This document shows, piece after piece, positions 1 to 7,667 of a DNA stretch of 64,000 bases (positions within the stretch are counted from its first letter, which is position 1; each line of letters opens with the position of its first letter). Source of the DNA: JAFAFN01 sp963707555 (GTDB lineage Bacteria; Actinomycetota; Acidimicrobiia; Acidimicrobiales; Microtrichaceae); the NCBI GenBank assembly GCA_963707555.1, contig CAVPQM010000003.1, forward strand, positions 1 through 64,000. Direction: 5' to 3'. Below the pieces are notes generated by a model. The model searched no databases and had not been told where the DNA came from. It saw nothing but the letters and a program-made list of their open reading frames with translations. The translations under genes were made by a program, and so were the position numbers.

Positions 1-44
1 CCCCGGCTCTTCGGAGCGTGCGGGTTCGAGTCCCGCCCCGGGCA
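1..44 (+). tRNA. 3' part of a tRNA-Leu (5' part outside the window)
   Basis: The sequence opens inside a class II tRNA. A long variable arm (GCTC-TTCG-GAGC, 6-17) is followed by a T-arm (stem 20-24 with 32-36, loop TTCGAGT), the acceptor strand CCCGGGC (37-43) and discriminator A44; CCA is not encoded. A TTCG-capped variable arm ending in CGT is typical of actinobacterial tRNA-Leu. The second copy at 1595-1641 is preceded by the loop CTTAAAC, the same loop as in bldA-type tRNA-Leu(UAA), so the off-window anticodon is probably UAA. The amino acid is inferred; the 5' half cannot be seen. Confidence 0.8.
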
Positions 45-47
45 CGA
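1..47 (+). repeat. left direct repeat (att-like), tRNA-Leu 3' end
   Basis: It is identical over 47 bases to 1595-1641 and diverges from base 48 (T here, C in the other copy). The left limit is unknown because the window starts inside it. Confidence 0.9.
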
Positions 48-133
48 TGGCACCGGACGAGACAGGACGGCACGAACGCCAGAGGGTTTCTCACGGATCG
101 TGGTCGCCTTGTCCGTCTGGTGCTGTTGGGTCC

Positions 134-242
134 GAGTAGTCGCGAGAACCCCTCTGCGTGGTTTTCGTCCTGTGCCTGAGGAGCGCAAGGCGAATCACTG
201 TGAGTGGCCCGGCATCGGCGAGTAGTCGCGCCAGTAGTCGCC
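134..242. repeat. left group of AGTAGTCGCG repeats (candidate integrase arm sites)
   Basis: GAGTAGTCGCG occurs at 134-144 and 220-230, and AGTAGTCGC again at 233-241, 13 bp after the previous copy. The same pair with the same 13-bp phase occurs at 1437-1460 at the other end of the islet. Short direct repeats just inside both att copies are what arm-binding sites of tyrosine integrases look like. An 11-of-12 inverted repeat (81-92 against 144-155) lies next to the first copy. Confidence 0.45.
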
Positions 243-322
243 GCGACTCCGCCGCAGCTTCGGCAGCGTCCTCTCCGGCCCGACATTGTGCGGGGTTCAC
301 CCGGGGGCAGATCAGGATGTGA

Positions 323-592
323 CCAGGCCGTGCAGCTATCTACGGAGCACTCGACGCCGGCGCCAGCGGCTTCCTGCCCAAGGACGTCGACGCCGACCAA
401 CTCCAAGCCGCGATTCGAACTGTCGGTGCCGGTCAGCTCATCATCAGCCCCCACACCGCCAAGACCCACATCGACCGAGCGATGAGCAAACTCGGCGCCC
501 GGGACCGGGCGCAGCTCGTCGTCGTCGCACACGAAACCGGCCTCGCCGCTCCGGGCGCGGCGGCCGACTCGGGTGGAGATCCCCCGGTCTGA
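323..592 (+). pseudogene. LuxR-family response regulator remnant with internal deletion
   Basis: In the frame ending at the TGA at 590-592 the translation reads YGALDAGASGFLPKD, the end of a receiver domain with its conserved Lys, and runs to about LIISP. It then jumps directly to HTAKTHIDRAMSKLGARD, the recognition-helix end of a LuxR/GerE HTH. The start of the receiver domain and the linker with the first half of the HTH are missing. A stop at 320-322 precedes it and no start codon fits. It is a relic of a NarL-type regulator, not related closely to the intact regulator at 6993. Confidence 0.75.
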
Positions 593-671
593 CGGATCCT
601 TGGCGTGCGGCGATGATGGGTCGGTGGTCATCGCCAAACTGGTTTGCTGGTTGGCCCGAGGCGCACGTCGA

Positions 672-688
672 TATAGCATCTGCGCTAT
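672..688 (+). promoter_or_regulatory. promoter and inverted-repeat operator of the toxin-antitoxin operon
   Basis: ATAGC (673-677) and GCTAT (684-688) form an inverted repeat with a 6-bp spacer that runs into the ATG at 687. The -10-like TAGCAT (674-679) lies 7 bases before that ATG and there is no Shine-Dalgarno site, so a leaderless mRNA is likely. Autoregulation by the HTH antitoxin at this site is inference from the family. Confidence 0.45.
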
Positions 689-1031
689 GTCGTGGGGGGA
701 GGTGGAGCTCGAACCGGAGGTTCGGGACTGGTACCTGACCCTCGACGAGGAGGATCAGGCGAGGGTCGGGTTCCACGTCGATCGCCTCGCTGAGAAGGGG
801 CCGCTGCTCGACGAGCCGTTCACAAAGCAATTGGACGGCAAGCTCCGCGAGTTGCGGTTCTACCTCGTCGGACGGCCGACGAGGATCACCTATTGGATTG
901 CTTCGAACCGCAGGATCATCTTGCTCACCGTGTTCATGAAGACCAGGCAGCGGGAACGCCGCGAGGTCGATCGGGCTCGGCGGGCCTACCAACAGTGCGT
1001 CGCTGAGCGGCACACGCTCGAGGAGAGCTGA
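687..1031 (+). CDS. RelE/HigB-type toxin (phage Gp49-like)
   Basis: This is a 114-aa protein of the phage-derived Gp49-like/HigB toxin family, mRNA interferases of the RelE fold. The core runs VRDWYLTLDEEDQARV, then LDGKLRELRFYLVGRPTRI and a C-terminal Arg/Lys-rich helix (MKTRQRERREVDRAR), as in the family. The ATG at 687 was chosen over an upstream ATG at 573 because it gives the usual length of about 110 aa and sits behind a leaderless-type -10 box. Its stop overlaps the antitoxin start (TGATG). In HigBA modules the toxin gene comes first, as here. Confidence 0.85.
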   Translation: MSWGEVELEPEVRDWYLTLDEEDQARVGFHVDRLAEKGPLLDEPFTKQLDGKLRELRFYLVGRPTRITYWIASNRRIILLTVFMKTRQRERREVDRARRAYQQCVAERHTLEES

Positions 1032-1390
1032 TGGCAACCAAGCCCAACACCACGTCCTGGAGCGAGGTCCGGTCTCAGCGGCCGAGCCCGGCGGCGAGCA
1101 GGGCTGCGACGGATGAAGCTCGGATCACCGCGTTCCGAGAGCTCGTCCACCGGCTCCGTCTCGACGCTGGGCTCACCCAGGCCGAGTTGGCCGAGCGGAT
1201 GGGCACCACCCAGTCGGCCGTCGCCCGGATGGAAGGCGGCGGGACTCGCCCGACGCTCGAGACGCTGGAGAAGCTCGCGGCCGCTGTGGGAGCGGACCTC
1301 GTTGTCGGAGTGGGGGAGAACCTCTCGGAGCACAGGACGATCGCGAAGCTCGAGCGCGAGGGCCACGCTGTGGTCCGCCGCGCGGGCTGA
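1031..1390 (+). CDS. XRE-family antitoxin (HigA-like)
   Basis: This 119-aa protein has a Xre/Cro helix-turn-helix at about residues 38-95 (LRLDAGLTQAELAERMGTTQ then SAVARMEGGGTRPTLETLEK). It is the cognate antitoxin and likely repressor of the operon; the start overlaps the toxin stop by one base, so translation is coupled. The N-terminal about 35 residues are Ser/Thr/Arg-rich and probably flexible. The C-terminal tail after the HTH (VGENLSEHRTIAKLEREG) is short. Toxin-antitoxin pairs commonly stabilise integrated islets, which suits its place between two att-like repeats. Confidence 0.85.
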   Translation: MATKPNTTSWSEVRSQRPSPAASRAATDEARITAFRELVHRLRLDAGLTQAELAERMGTTQSAVARMEGGGTRPTLETLEKLAAAVGADLVVGVGENLSEHRTIAKLEREGHAVVRRAG

Positions 1391-1594
1391 AATACGGACC
1401 TCGACGCGACGCTCCTGGGTCGTCGATGTTGAGTGCGAGTAGTCGCGGAAGTAGTCGCGATCTATCCGGAATCCCTCGGACTCGACCACACGAGCCGTCA
1501 CGAACGTCGGCATCGGGGCCCGGAACGACCGAAAGGGCAGCACCAACTCGGCCCGGCCGGCACCAGCTGTCATGGTGGGCCGAAGGCTTAAACC
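1391..1594. other. non-coding right end of the islet, with arm-type repeats at 1437-1460
   Basis: No gene is supported here. GAGTAGTCGCG at 1437-1447 and AGTAGTCGCG at 1450-1459 repeat the left-end motif with the same 13-bp phase. From about 1551 the sequence pairs weakly with the tRNA 3' end downstream but lacks a proper D-arm and anticodon stem, so it is not a working tRNA. The anticodon-like loop CTTAAAC is at 1587-1593. Confidence 0.5.
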
Positions 1595-1641
1595 CCCCGG
1601 CTCTTCGGAGCGTGCGGGTTCGAGTCCCGCCCCGGGCACGA
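1595..1641 (+). repeat. right direct repeat (att-like), tRNA-Leu 3'-end fragment
   Basis: This exact copy of 1-47 includes the variable arm, T-arm and acceptor 3' strand. Homology to a tRNA-Leu(UAA) probably begins already at the anticodon loop near 1587. The 5' half cannot fold: the anticodon stem would be GAAGG with CCCCC and the D-loop lacks the GG pair. It therefore marks the displaced end of the integrated element. Confidence 0.8.
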
Positions 1642-1714
1642 CCGCACCCGCAACTGCGACGAAGCCAGGCGCCGCCATCCGAATGACCCGTCGGTGCGCT
1701 GACCGGCCCTCGTC

Positions 1715-2374
1715 TCACGGTGCGGCGCGGGAACTCGCACCGTGCTCGGGTGCGGGGGAGTACGCGGCGAGGAACACCCGGACGCCCTCATCCGCGATCT
1801 CGTCGAGATCCAGCTCCAGTTCTGCCGACGCTGGCAGGTACAGCGCCCGATGGAGCGGGACCGACAGGATCAGCCAGTTGAAGTGCTCGGCGGCGAGCCG
1901 TGGACGGTCGAGGCGCAGCAGTCCGCGTTCGGCCAAGCCGGTGAACAGAGCTTCGAAGGTGTCGTGGGCCCGTTCGGGTCCCCGCTCGAACCAGGTGCGC
2001 GCAAGCCCGGGGAAGTGGTCGGCCTCGGCGATGACGAGCCGGCGGATCTGCATGAGGTGCGGCTGCAGCACGTCGCGGAGGTGCTGTCGGGCGATCACCC
2101 GGAGGTCGCCGGCGAGGTCGGACGTCGCTGCGAGCTCCTCCACCATGTGGCTCGTTCCGGCCTCGGCGCCTGCGATGTTCGCCTCGATCACGGCGCGGAA
2201 CAGTCCCTCCTTGTCGCCGAAGTTCCGGTAGAGCGTCTGCTTCGACGCACGGGCGGTCGCGACGACGTCGTCCATGCTCGTCCCGGCGTAACCCTGCTCC
2301 AGGAAGAGTCGGGTGGCGGCATCGAGGATCGCACTGCGTCGACTCGTGCCCGTCGGTGGTGTGGGTTCAGGCAC
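1715..2374 (-). CDS. TetR-family repressor
   Basis: This 219-aa regulator has an N-terminal TetR HTH (about residues 10-57: SAILDAATRLFLEQGYAGTS, MDDVVATARASKQTLYRNFG) and a helical ligand domain of TetR_C type. The GTG at 2374 is preferred: it is preceded by GAGAGGGGGACCT and gives the normal family length. It is divergent from the alpha/beta hydrolase at 2465; a perfect 19-bp palindrome lies between the two genes, so it most likely controls both. The inducer is unknown. Confidence 0.9.
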   Translation of the reverse strand: MPEPTPPTGTSRRSAILDAATRLFLEQGYAGTSMDDVVATARASKQTLYRNFGDKEGLFRAVIEANIAGAEAGTSHMVEELAATSDLAGDLRVIARQHLRDVLQPHLMQIRRLVIAEADHFPGLARTWFERGPERAHDTFEALFTGLAERGLLRLDRPRLAAEHFNWLILSVPLHRALYLPASAELELDLDEIADEGVRVFLAAYSPAPEHGASSRAAP

Positions 2375-2420
2375 AGGTCCCCCTCTCGCTCGGCGAGGAG
2401 CCTCGCCTTGGCCTCGTGTA

Positions 2421-2439
2421 GTACTGTACGGTACAGTAC
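2421..2439. promoter_or_regulatory. perfect palindromic TetR operator
   Basis: GTACTGTAC-G-GTACAGTAC is a perfect 9-1-9 inverted repeat in the 90-bp space between the divergent tetR and hydrolase starts. It is far AT-richer than its surroundings. Binding by the adjacent TetR is inferred from position and symmetry. Confidence 0.75.
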
Positions 2440-2464
2440 ACCGTCGCTTCCCAGGAGGACTGCC

Positions 2465-3268
2465 ATGTCGACCGAGTCGACCACTTCCGCTGATGGCACC
2501 CCGATCGCCTTCGAGCGTCACGGCGACGGACACCCCGTGGTGGTGCTGGTGGAGCCGCCGCTGCACCACCGAGGATTCAGCGCGTTCGACGGTCTCGTAC
2601 CGCTGCTCGCCCAGCATCTGACGGTGATCACCTACGACCGTCGGGGACGGGGTCTCAGCGGCGACGCCGAGCAGTACCACCCCGACCGCGAGGTCGACGA
2701 CCTCGCCGCGGTGATCCGGGCAGCCGGTGGCACGGCCGGGGTGTACGGCTACTCGGCAGGAGCGCTCCTCGCGCTGCGCGCCGCCAGCGATGCCGACGCC
2801 TCCTCCGCGATCGAAGGCCTGGTCCTGCTGGAGCCGCCGCTGCACGATGACGGCGATCCACGGCCGGACCCGTTGACCCTCGAGATCGCCGAGCTCGTCG
2901 CGACCGATCGAGCCGGCGCCGTCCGGCGCTTCCACACAGCGATCGGCGTGCCCGAGGAGTACCTCGACGAGATGGAGCGCTCGCCGTCCTGGGCCCGGAT
3001 GGTCGAGACCGCACACACCCTGGTCTACGACTGCACGCTGTCCGACTCGGTCGACAGCGCCGTGCTCCAGCGAGTCACGTCACCCACGCTGGTGCTCGAC
3101 AGCACGGGCAGCAGCGACGACCTCACCGGCTGGGCCGCGACGGTTGCAGCCCAGATCCCCGGCGCGACGGGTCGCAGCCTTCGAGGGGAGTGGCACGCCG
3201 TCGCCGACGACGACCTCGCCCCGGTCATCATCGATCACCTCCGCGTTGCCGCTGAGCGCCCTCGCTGA
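2465..3268 (+). CDS. alpha/beta hydrolase
   Basis: This 267-aa alpha/beta-hydrolase-fold enzyme is probably cytosolic. The nucleophile elbow is GYSAG (Ser97), preceded by the strand and oxyanion motif region EPPLHHRGFSAF; the C-terminal His is in EWHAV. The ATG at 2465 follows AGGAGGAC by 6 bases. The substrate is unknown; family members hydrolyse esters, epoxides or C-C bonds. It is divergent from a TetR gene whose operator precedes it. Its last 41 bases overlap the end of the convergent MMPL gene, an arrangement that prevents a simple terminator between them. Confidence 0.85.
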   Translation: MSTESTTSADGTPIAFERHGDGHPVVVLVEPPLHHRGFSAFDGLVPLLAQHLTVITYDRRGRGLSGDAEQYHPDREVDDLAAVIRAAGGTAGVYGYSAGALLALRAASDADASSAIEGLVLLEPPLHDDGDPRPDPLTLEIAELVATDRAGAVRRFHTAIGVPEEYLDEMERSPSWARMVETAHTLVYDCTLSDSVDSAVLQRVTSPTLVLDSTGSSDDLTGWAATVAAQIPGATGRSLRGEWHAVADDDLAPVIIDHLRVAAERPR

Positions 3269-5711
3269 CGAGCGCGGCGCCGGCGGGCTCGATCGTCAGG
3301 CTGGGGATCAACCGGTCGAGCCACCGCGGCATCCACCAGTTCCGGTCGCCGAGCAGGGCCATCGTCGCGGGCACCAGGACCATGCGGACCAGCGTCGCGT
3401 CGAGCAGCACCGCGAGCGCGAGTCCCAGCCCGAAGACCTTGATCTCGCGGATGTCCTCGAACACGAACGACCCGAAGACCACGACCATGATCGCTGCGGC
3501 GGCGGTGATGACACGGGCGGTCGAGGCCAGGCCGTCGGCCACCGAGCTCGACGCATCGCCGGTGCGGTCGTACTCCTCTCGGATGCGGGACAGCATGAAG
3601 ACCTCGTAGTCCATCGACAGCCCGAACACGATGGCGAAGAGCATCAGTGGGATGAACGGGTTGATCGGCCCTTGCTCGATGCCGAGCAGTGCGTCGCCCC
3701 ATCCCCATTGGAAGATGGCGACGACCACGCCGTAGGTGGCGGCGATCGAGAGCATGTTCATGACCACGGCCTTCAGCGGGACCAGCACCGACCGGAAGAC
3801 CGCCATGAGGATGAGGAACGACATGGTCAGCACGGCGGCGAAGAACAGGGGCATGCGGTCGCCCAGGTAGTCGGTGACGTCGATGTTGGTCGCGGCGCTG
3901 CCGGTGACGTGGACATCGAAACCGGTCCCGGAAACTCCCAGCAGCGCATCATCTCGCAGTGTGCGGACGAGCTCCGTGGTCGCTTCGTCCTGTGGTGCCG
4001 ATTCCGGGATGAGGGTCATCACCCAGGCGCCGGGATCGGCGGCGTCGTCGGCGACGGGTGCGGTGACGGCTGCGACACCCGGGGTCGAGGTCAGCCGCGA
4101 GTGCAGCTCGTCGATGCTCTCGCCGTCGGCGTCGGCTCCGTTCGCGCCGGCTCCGGTCGTGGCGGCACCGGTGGCAGCACCGGTCGTGGCGGTGACGACG
4201 ATGGGCCCGTTGAAACCGTCACCGAAGCCGTCGGCGAGCAGGTCGTACGCCTGGCGGGTGTCCGACCCGTCGGGGAAGTTGCCCTCGTCGGGCCATCCCA
4301 GGCGGATGCCGGCGACCGGCGCGGCCAGGACGACCAGGACGACCGCTGCCGACACACCCCAGACCAGGGGACGACGTTGGATGGTCCGGCTCCATCGGTG
4401 TGACAGAGTGGACTCCACGGGTCGGGTGGCTCGGTGTGGGACCTCACGGCGCAGCTGCGGAACGAAGCGGCTCATCACCAACGTGAGGACGGCGAGCACC
4501 GCGCCGCCGATGGCGAGCGGGGTCACGCCGACGCCGACGCCGAGCACGGCGAGCGCAGATGTGCCGGCAGCGATCAGACCGCGCCATCGCGTCACCTCGA
4601 GCCGGTGACCCGTCATGGCGATCAGCGCGGGCAGCAACGTCATCGACGTGAACATCGTCGCGAGGACGGTGACCGACACGCCGACGCCCATGCCCGAGAG
4701 CATGCCGATGCCGACCAGCAGGAGCCCGAGCATCGACACGACGACCGTGGCGCCAGCGAGGCCGACGGCTCTGCCGGCGGTGCTCATGGTCACCACGATG
4801 GCGTCCCTCGGTGAGTCACCGGATCGAACCGCTTCTCGGTACCGGGTCACGATGAAGAGCGCGTAGTCGATGCCGACTCCGAGGCCGACCATCATGCCGA
4901 GCAACATCGTGTCCTCCGGCACGGTCGCCACCCGGGTGAGCAGGACGATCGACCCGAGGCCGATGCCGACTCCGCCGAGCGCCACCGCGATGGGCAGCCC
5001 CATCGCCAGCACCGACCCGAACGCGAGGATGAGCACGATCGCAGCGAAGGCGATGCCGATCAACTCGGTCTGGGGAGGTTCGATCGCAGTCAGGTACTGG
5101 CCGCCGGCCAGGACCTGGAGCCCGTCGATCGAGGGAGCCCGCTCCGCGATCAGTTCACCGATCCGGGCCGACTGCGTGTCGTCGACATCGGCCGACAGGT
5201 TCACCTGGGCGAAGGCGAGTTCGCCGGCCAACGGACCCGTCGCAGCGATCTGGCCGGCCCCCTGGTCGGCGAAGGGCGAGATGACCGTTGCGCCGGGCGC
5301 TGTGGGGACGCCGTCGCCGTCCGGGAACCCTGCGTCGACGGTGGCGAAGAGCTCCTCCATCGCCGCGACGACAGCGGGATCCTCGACCCCCTGGTCGGCG
5401 CGGAACACGATGGTGCCCGACTGTCCACCCGTGCCGAGCTCGGGGAAGTGCTCCTCGAGCACCGCGAAGCCTGCGTCGCTGTCCGAGCCGGGCGCCGCCG
5501 ATCCGCCGGCGAACGCAGGACCGACCGCACCCGCCGCGGCGACGACCACCACGAGGACCGCAGCCCAGAGCCCGACGGTCGCTCGTCGGTGGTCGAAGCA
5601 CCAGCCCCCGAGTCGCCCGAGCGCGGACGTGCTCGCCGGCGGTGGAGCGCCGTGGCGATCCGCGGCGGGTGTTCGTGGGTGGGGACGGGCGGCGATCGAC
5701 GACGTCGGCAT
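3228..5711 (-). CDS. MMPL-family RND transporter
   Basis: This 827-aa inner-membrane exporter of the MMPL/RND superfamily has two halves, each with an extracytoplasmic domain and a bundle of membrane helices. Hallmarks are GLGVGIDYALFIVTRYREA in half one and FGLSMDYEVFMLSRIREEYD in half two, with the family's central Asp-Tyr pair. An N-terminal helix (VGLWAAVLVVVVAAAGAVGP) anchors it. The ATG at 5711 follows GGATGG; an upstream in-frame start at 5909 gives an unlikely Arg-rich leader. MMPL proteins export lipids or drugs; the substrate here is unknown. The divergent two-component system (5843) could be its regulator. Confidence 0.9.
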   Translation of the reverse strand: MPTSSIAARPHPRTPAADRHGAPPPASTSALGRLGGWCFDHRRATVGLWAAVLVVVVAAAGAVGPAFAGGSAAPGSDSDAGFAVLEEHFPELGTGGQSGTIVFRADQGVEDPAVVAAMEELFATVDAGFPDGDGVPTAPGATVISPFADQGAGQIAATGPLAGELAFAQVNLSADVDDTQSARIGELIAERAPSIDGLQVLAGGQYLTAIEPPQTELIGIAFAAIVLILAFGSVLAMGLPIAVALGGVGIGLGSIVLLTRVATVPEDTMLLGMMVGLGVGIDYALFIVTRYREAVRSGDSPRDAIVVTMSTAGRAVGLAGATVVVSMLGLLLVGIGMLSGMGVGVSVTVLATMFTSMTLLPALIAMTGHRLEVTRWRGLIAAGTSALAVLGVGVGVTPLAIGGAVLAVLTLVMSRFVPQLRREVPHRATRPVESTLSHRWSRTIQRRPLVWGVSAAVVLVVLAAPVAGIRLGWPDEGNFPDGSDTRQAYDLLADGFGDGFNGPIVVTATTGAATGAATTGAGANGADADGESIDELHSRLTSTPGVAAVTAPVADDAADPGAWVMTLIPESAPQDEATTELVRTLRDDALLGVSGTGFDVHVTGSAATNIDVTDYLGDRMPLFFAAVLTMSFLILMAVFRSVLVPLKAVVMNMLSIAATYGVVVAIFQWGWGDALLGIEQGPINPFIPLMLFAIVFGLSMDYEVFMLSRIREEYDRTGDASSSVADGLASTARVITAAAAIMVVVFGSFVFEDIREIKVFGLGLALAVLLDATLVRMVLVPATMALLGDRNWWMPRWLDRLIPSLTIEPAGAALVSEGAQRQRGGDR

Positions 5712-5842
5712 GGAGCCATCCTCCGGGTGTCGGATGGATCGCACATCGGGAGAGCGGCCACTTCCGTCCCGCACATTCGGCCACCTCGCGAATCGTCCTT
5801 TCGGCTGGTTCCCGCCCGCAGCGGTTCCCGTACGCTGGCTCC

Positions 5843-6996
5843 GTGGTCCACGAGACGAGCCGTCCGTTCTGGGCGGCACCACGGGTGGCGGATCCGCCCG
5901 GACCGACATGGCGTGACTGGTTGTTCGTCGTCGTCCTGGTCGTGGTGGCGGTCGGGGAGACGATCTTCCGCGACCCGTTGGTCTGGCCCGTCACCTCGTT
6001 GGTGGTGACGGTGGCGGTTGCGCTCCTGCTGCCGTGGCGACGAGTCCACCCGCTCGCGGTGGTCGTCCTCGCCTTCGGGACGATGAGCGCGATCGATGCC
6101 GTGTCGGTGCTGCGCGACGTGGAGTGGGAGGGCCTCAACACCGCGTTGTTCATGCTCGTGTTTCCGTACTCGCTCGCACGGTGGGCCTCGGCGCGGGAGG
6201 TCGGCATCGGCATCCTGGTCATGTCGGTTCCGGTGGCCCTGACGGGTGTCGCCGGCGCCCCGGCGGGCGACACGATCGGCGGTGCCGTCGTGCTCCTTCT
6301 CGCCTGCGCCGTCGGCTCCGCCGTTCGGTACGCGGGGGAGCTGCGGGCAGAAGAGGCGGCAGGATTGAGGTCGCGCGGAACGCGAGGCGCTGGCCCGGGA
6401 GCTGCACGACACCGTCGCCCACCACGTCTCGGCGATCGCGGTGCGTGCGCAGGCCGGTCGGGTCGTCGGTGCGGCTCGACCCGAAGCAGCGATCGATGCC
6501 CTGTCGGTGATCGAGGAGGAGGCGGCCCGGGCACTCGACGAGATGCGGTCGATGGTCGGCACGCTGCGACAGGGTGACCAGGCGGACCTGAGGCCACCGC
6601 AGGGCGTGCGAGACCTGCGTCGACTCGAGCAGCAGGGCGGCGGATCCGGACCGCGGGTGGTGGTGGCGACCGCCGGCGAGGTCGAGGACCTCCGGAGCCG
6701 CGGTCGACGCCGCCTGCTACCGCCTCGCCCAGGAGGCGGTCACCAACGCGCTGCGCCACGCCCGGGACGCGACCGAGGTGCAGGTTCGGGTCGACGGGGA
6801 CGACGACGTGGTCCGCGTCACGGTGGACGACGATGGGCGGGACGCCGGTGCATCGTTCCCCTCGACGCCGGGGTTCGGACTCATCGGCATGGCCGAGCGG
6901 GCCAAGCTGCTCGGCGGCACGTTCGCCGCAGGGCCTCGGACCGGGGGTGGATGGTCGGTCGAGGCAACCTTCCCCAGGCGAGCCTCGACGACATGA
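5843..6996 (+). CDS. NarL-type sensor histidine kinase (two frameshifts as given)
   Basis: The N-terminal part (GTG 5843, leaderless-type TACGCT at 5831-5836) has about five membrane helices. The dimerisation box LARELHDTVAHHVSAIAV lies in the next frame, and the HATPase part (ACYRLAQEAVTNALRHA, then PGFGLIGMAERAKLLGG) in a third. Restoring one GC at about 6375 and one at about 6702 gives a continuous 385-aa HisKA_3-HATPase kinase. Its stop overlaps the response regulator start (ATGA). The phospho-acceptor His is in ELHDT. It is the likely partner of the next gene; the signal is unknown. Confidence 0.8.
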
Positions 6997-7655
6997 ACAT
7001 CCGGGTGCTGATCGCGGACGACCAGGACATCGTGCGCACCGGCCTGCGCATGATCCTCGACGCCCAACCCGGCATCGAGGTGGCGGGCGAGGCCGCCGAT
7101 GGTCGCGAGGCGCTCGACCTCGCTCGCAGCCTGCGACCCGACGTGTGCCTCTTCGACATCCGCATGCCCGAGCTCGACGGCATCGAGCTCACCCGACGAC
7201 TCGCCGGACCGGACGTCGCGGACCCTCTCGCCATCGTCATCATCACGACCTTCGACCTGGACGAGTACGTGCACGACGCGCTCAAGGCCGGTGCGCGTGG
7301 CTTCCTCCTCAAGGACGCCGGCCCCGAACTGCTGGCACAGGCGATGCGCTCCGCGGCCCGTGGTGACGCGCTCATCGCTCCGAGTGTGACGGCTCGTCTG
7401 CTGGCGAAGTTCTCCGAGCTCGGTGCGTCGTCGCGGGAGCCGGTGGGTCAGCCGAGCGACCCGCTCACCGAGCGCGAGGAGGAGGTGCTCGTCACCGTCG
7501 CCCGCGGCCGCACCAACGCCGAGATCGCCGATGACCTCTCCATCAGCCTCAGCACCGTGAAGAGCCACCTCGCCAGCCTCATGCAGAAGCTCGGGGCCCG
7601 GAATCGTGTCGAGCTCGCGATGTGGGCCTACGAGACCGACCGCATGTCCTCGTGA
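6993..7655 (+). CDS. NarL/LuxR-family response regulator
   Basis: This 220-aa regulator is intact. The receiver domain has the acidic pocket IADDQD, phospho-acceptor Asp55 (CLFDIRMPE) and Lys in GFLLKD; the LuxR HTH is at about residues 155-210 (LTEREEEVLVTVARGRTNAE, then SISLSTVKSHLASLMQKLGA). It overlaps the kinase stop by ATGA, so the pair is one operon. It would act on DNA after phosphorylation by the upstream kinase; the nearby MMPL exporter is a plausible target, which is inference. Confidence 0.95.
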   Translation: MNIRVLIADDQDIVRTGLRMILDAQPGIEVAGEAADGREALDLARSLRPDVCLFDIRMPELDGIELTRRLAGPDVADPLAIVIITTFDLDEYVHDALKAGARGFLLKDAGPELLAQAMRSAARGDALIAPSVTARLLAKFSELGASSREPVGQPSDPLTEREEEVLVTVARGRTNAEIADDLSISLSTVKSHLASLMQKLGARNRVELAMWAYETDRMSS

Positions 7656-7667
7656 CCGCGTCGGCCC

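Larger units (their letters stand above)
45..1641. mobile_element. integrase-less islet flanked by a tRNA-Leu 3'-end duplication
   Basis: A 1.6-kb stretch lies between two identical 47-bp copies (1-47 and 1595-1641) of a tRNA-Leu 3' end, the usual footprint of integration by a tyrosine recombinase into a tRNA gene. It carries a toxin-antitoxin pair (687-1390), a degraded response-regulator fragment (323-592) and short direct repeats near both ends that resemble integrase arm sites. No recombinase gene is present, so this is a decayed element or one mobilised in trans. The region 48-322 has no convincing gene. Confidence 0.65.

Noticed and set aside
1551..1638. A complete second tRNA-Leu of 88 bases
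   Set aside because: Six of seven acceptor pairs form and the length fits, but the anticodon stem has two mismatches and the D-arm lacks the needed bases; only the 3' part is tRNA-derived.
986..1678. A 230-codon minus-strand frame across the islet, with RDY repeats, as an integrase remnant
   Set aside because: It lies antisense to the toxin-antitoxin genes and shows none of the Arg-His-Arg-Tyr integrase motifs; the repeat peptides come from the DNA motif AGTAGTCGCG.
3144..4403. Long plus-strand open frame opposite the MMPL gene
   Set aside because: It is Asp/His/Gly-rich antisense sequence with no domain, while the minus strand encodes a clear transporter; long antisense frames are expected at this GC content.
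5843..6996. Kinase as a true pseudogene
   Set aside because: Both breaks follow the same GC-loss pattern as ten others in the window and the coupled response regulator is intact, so sequence error is at least as likely.
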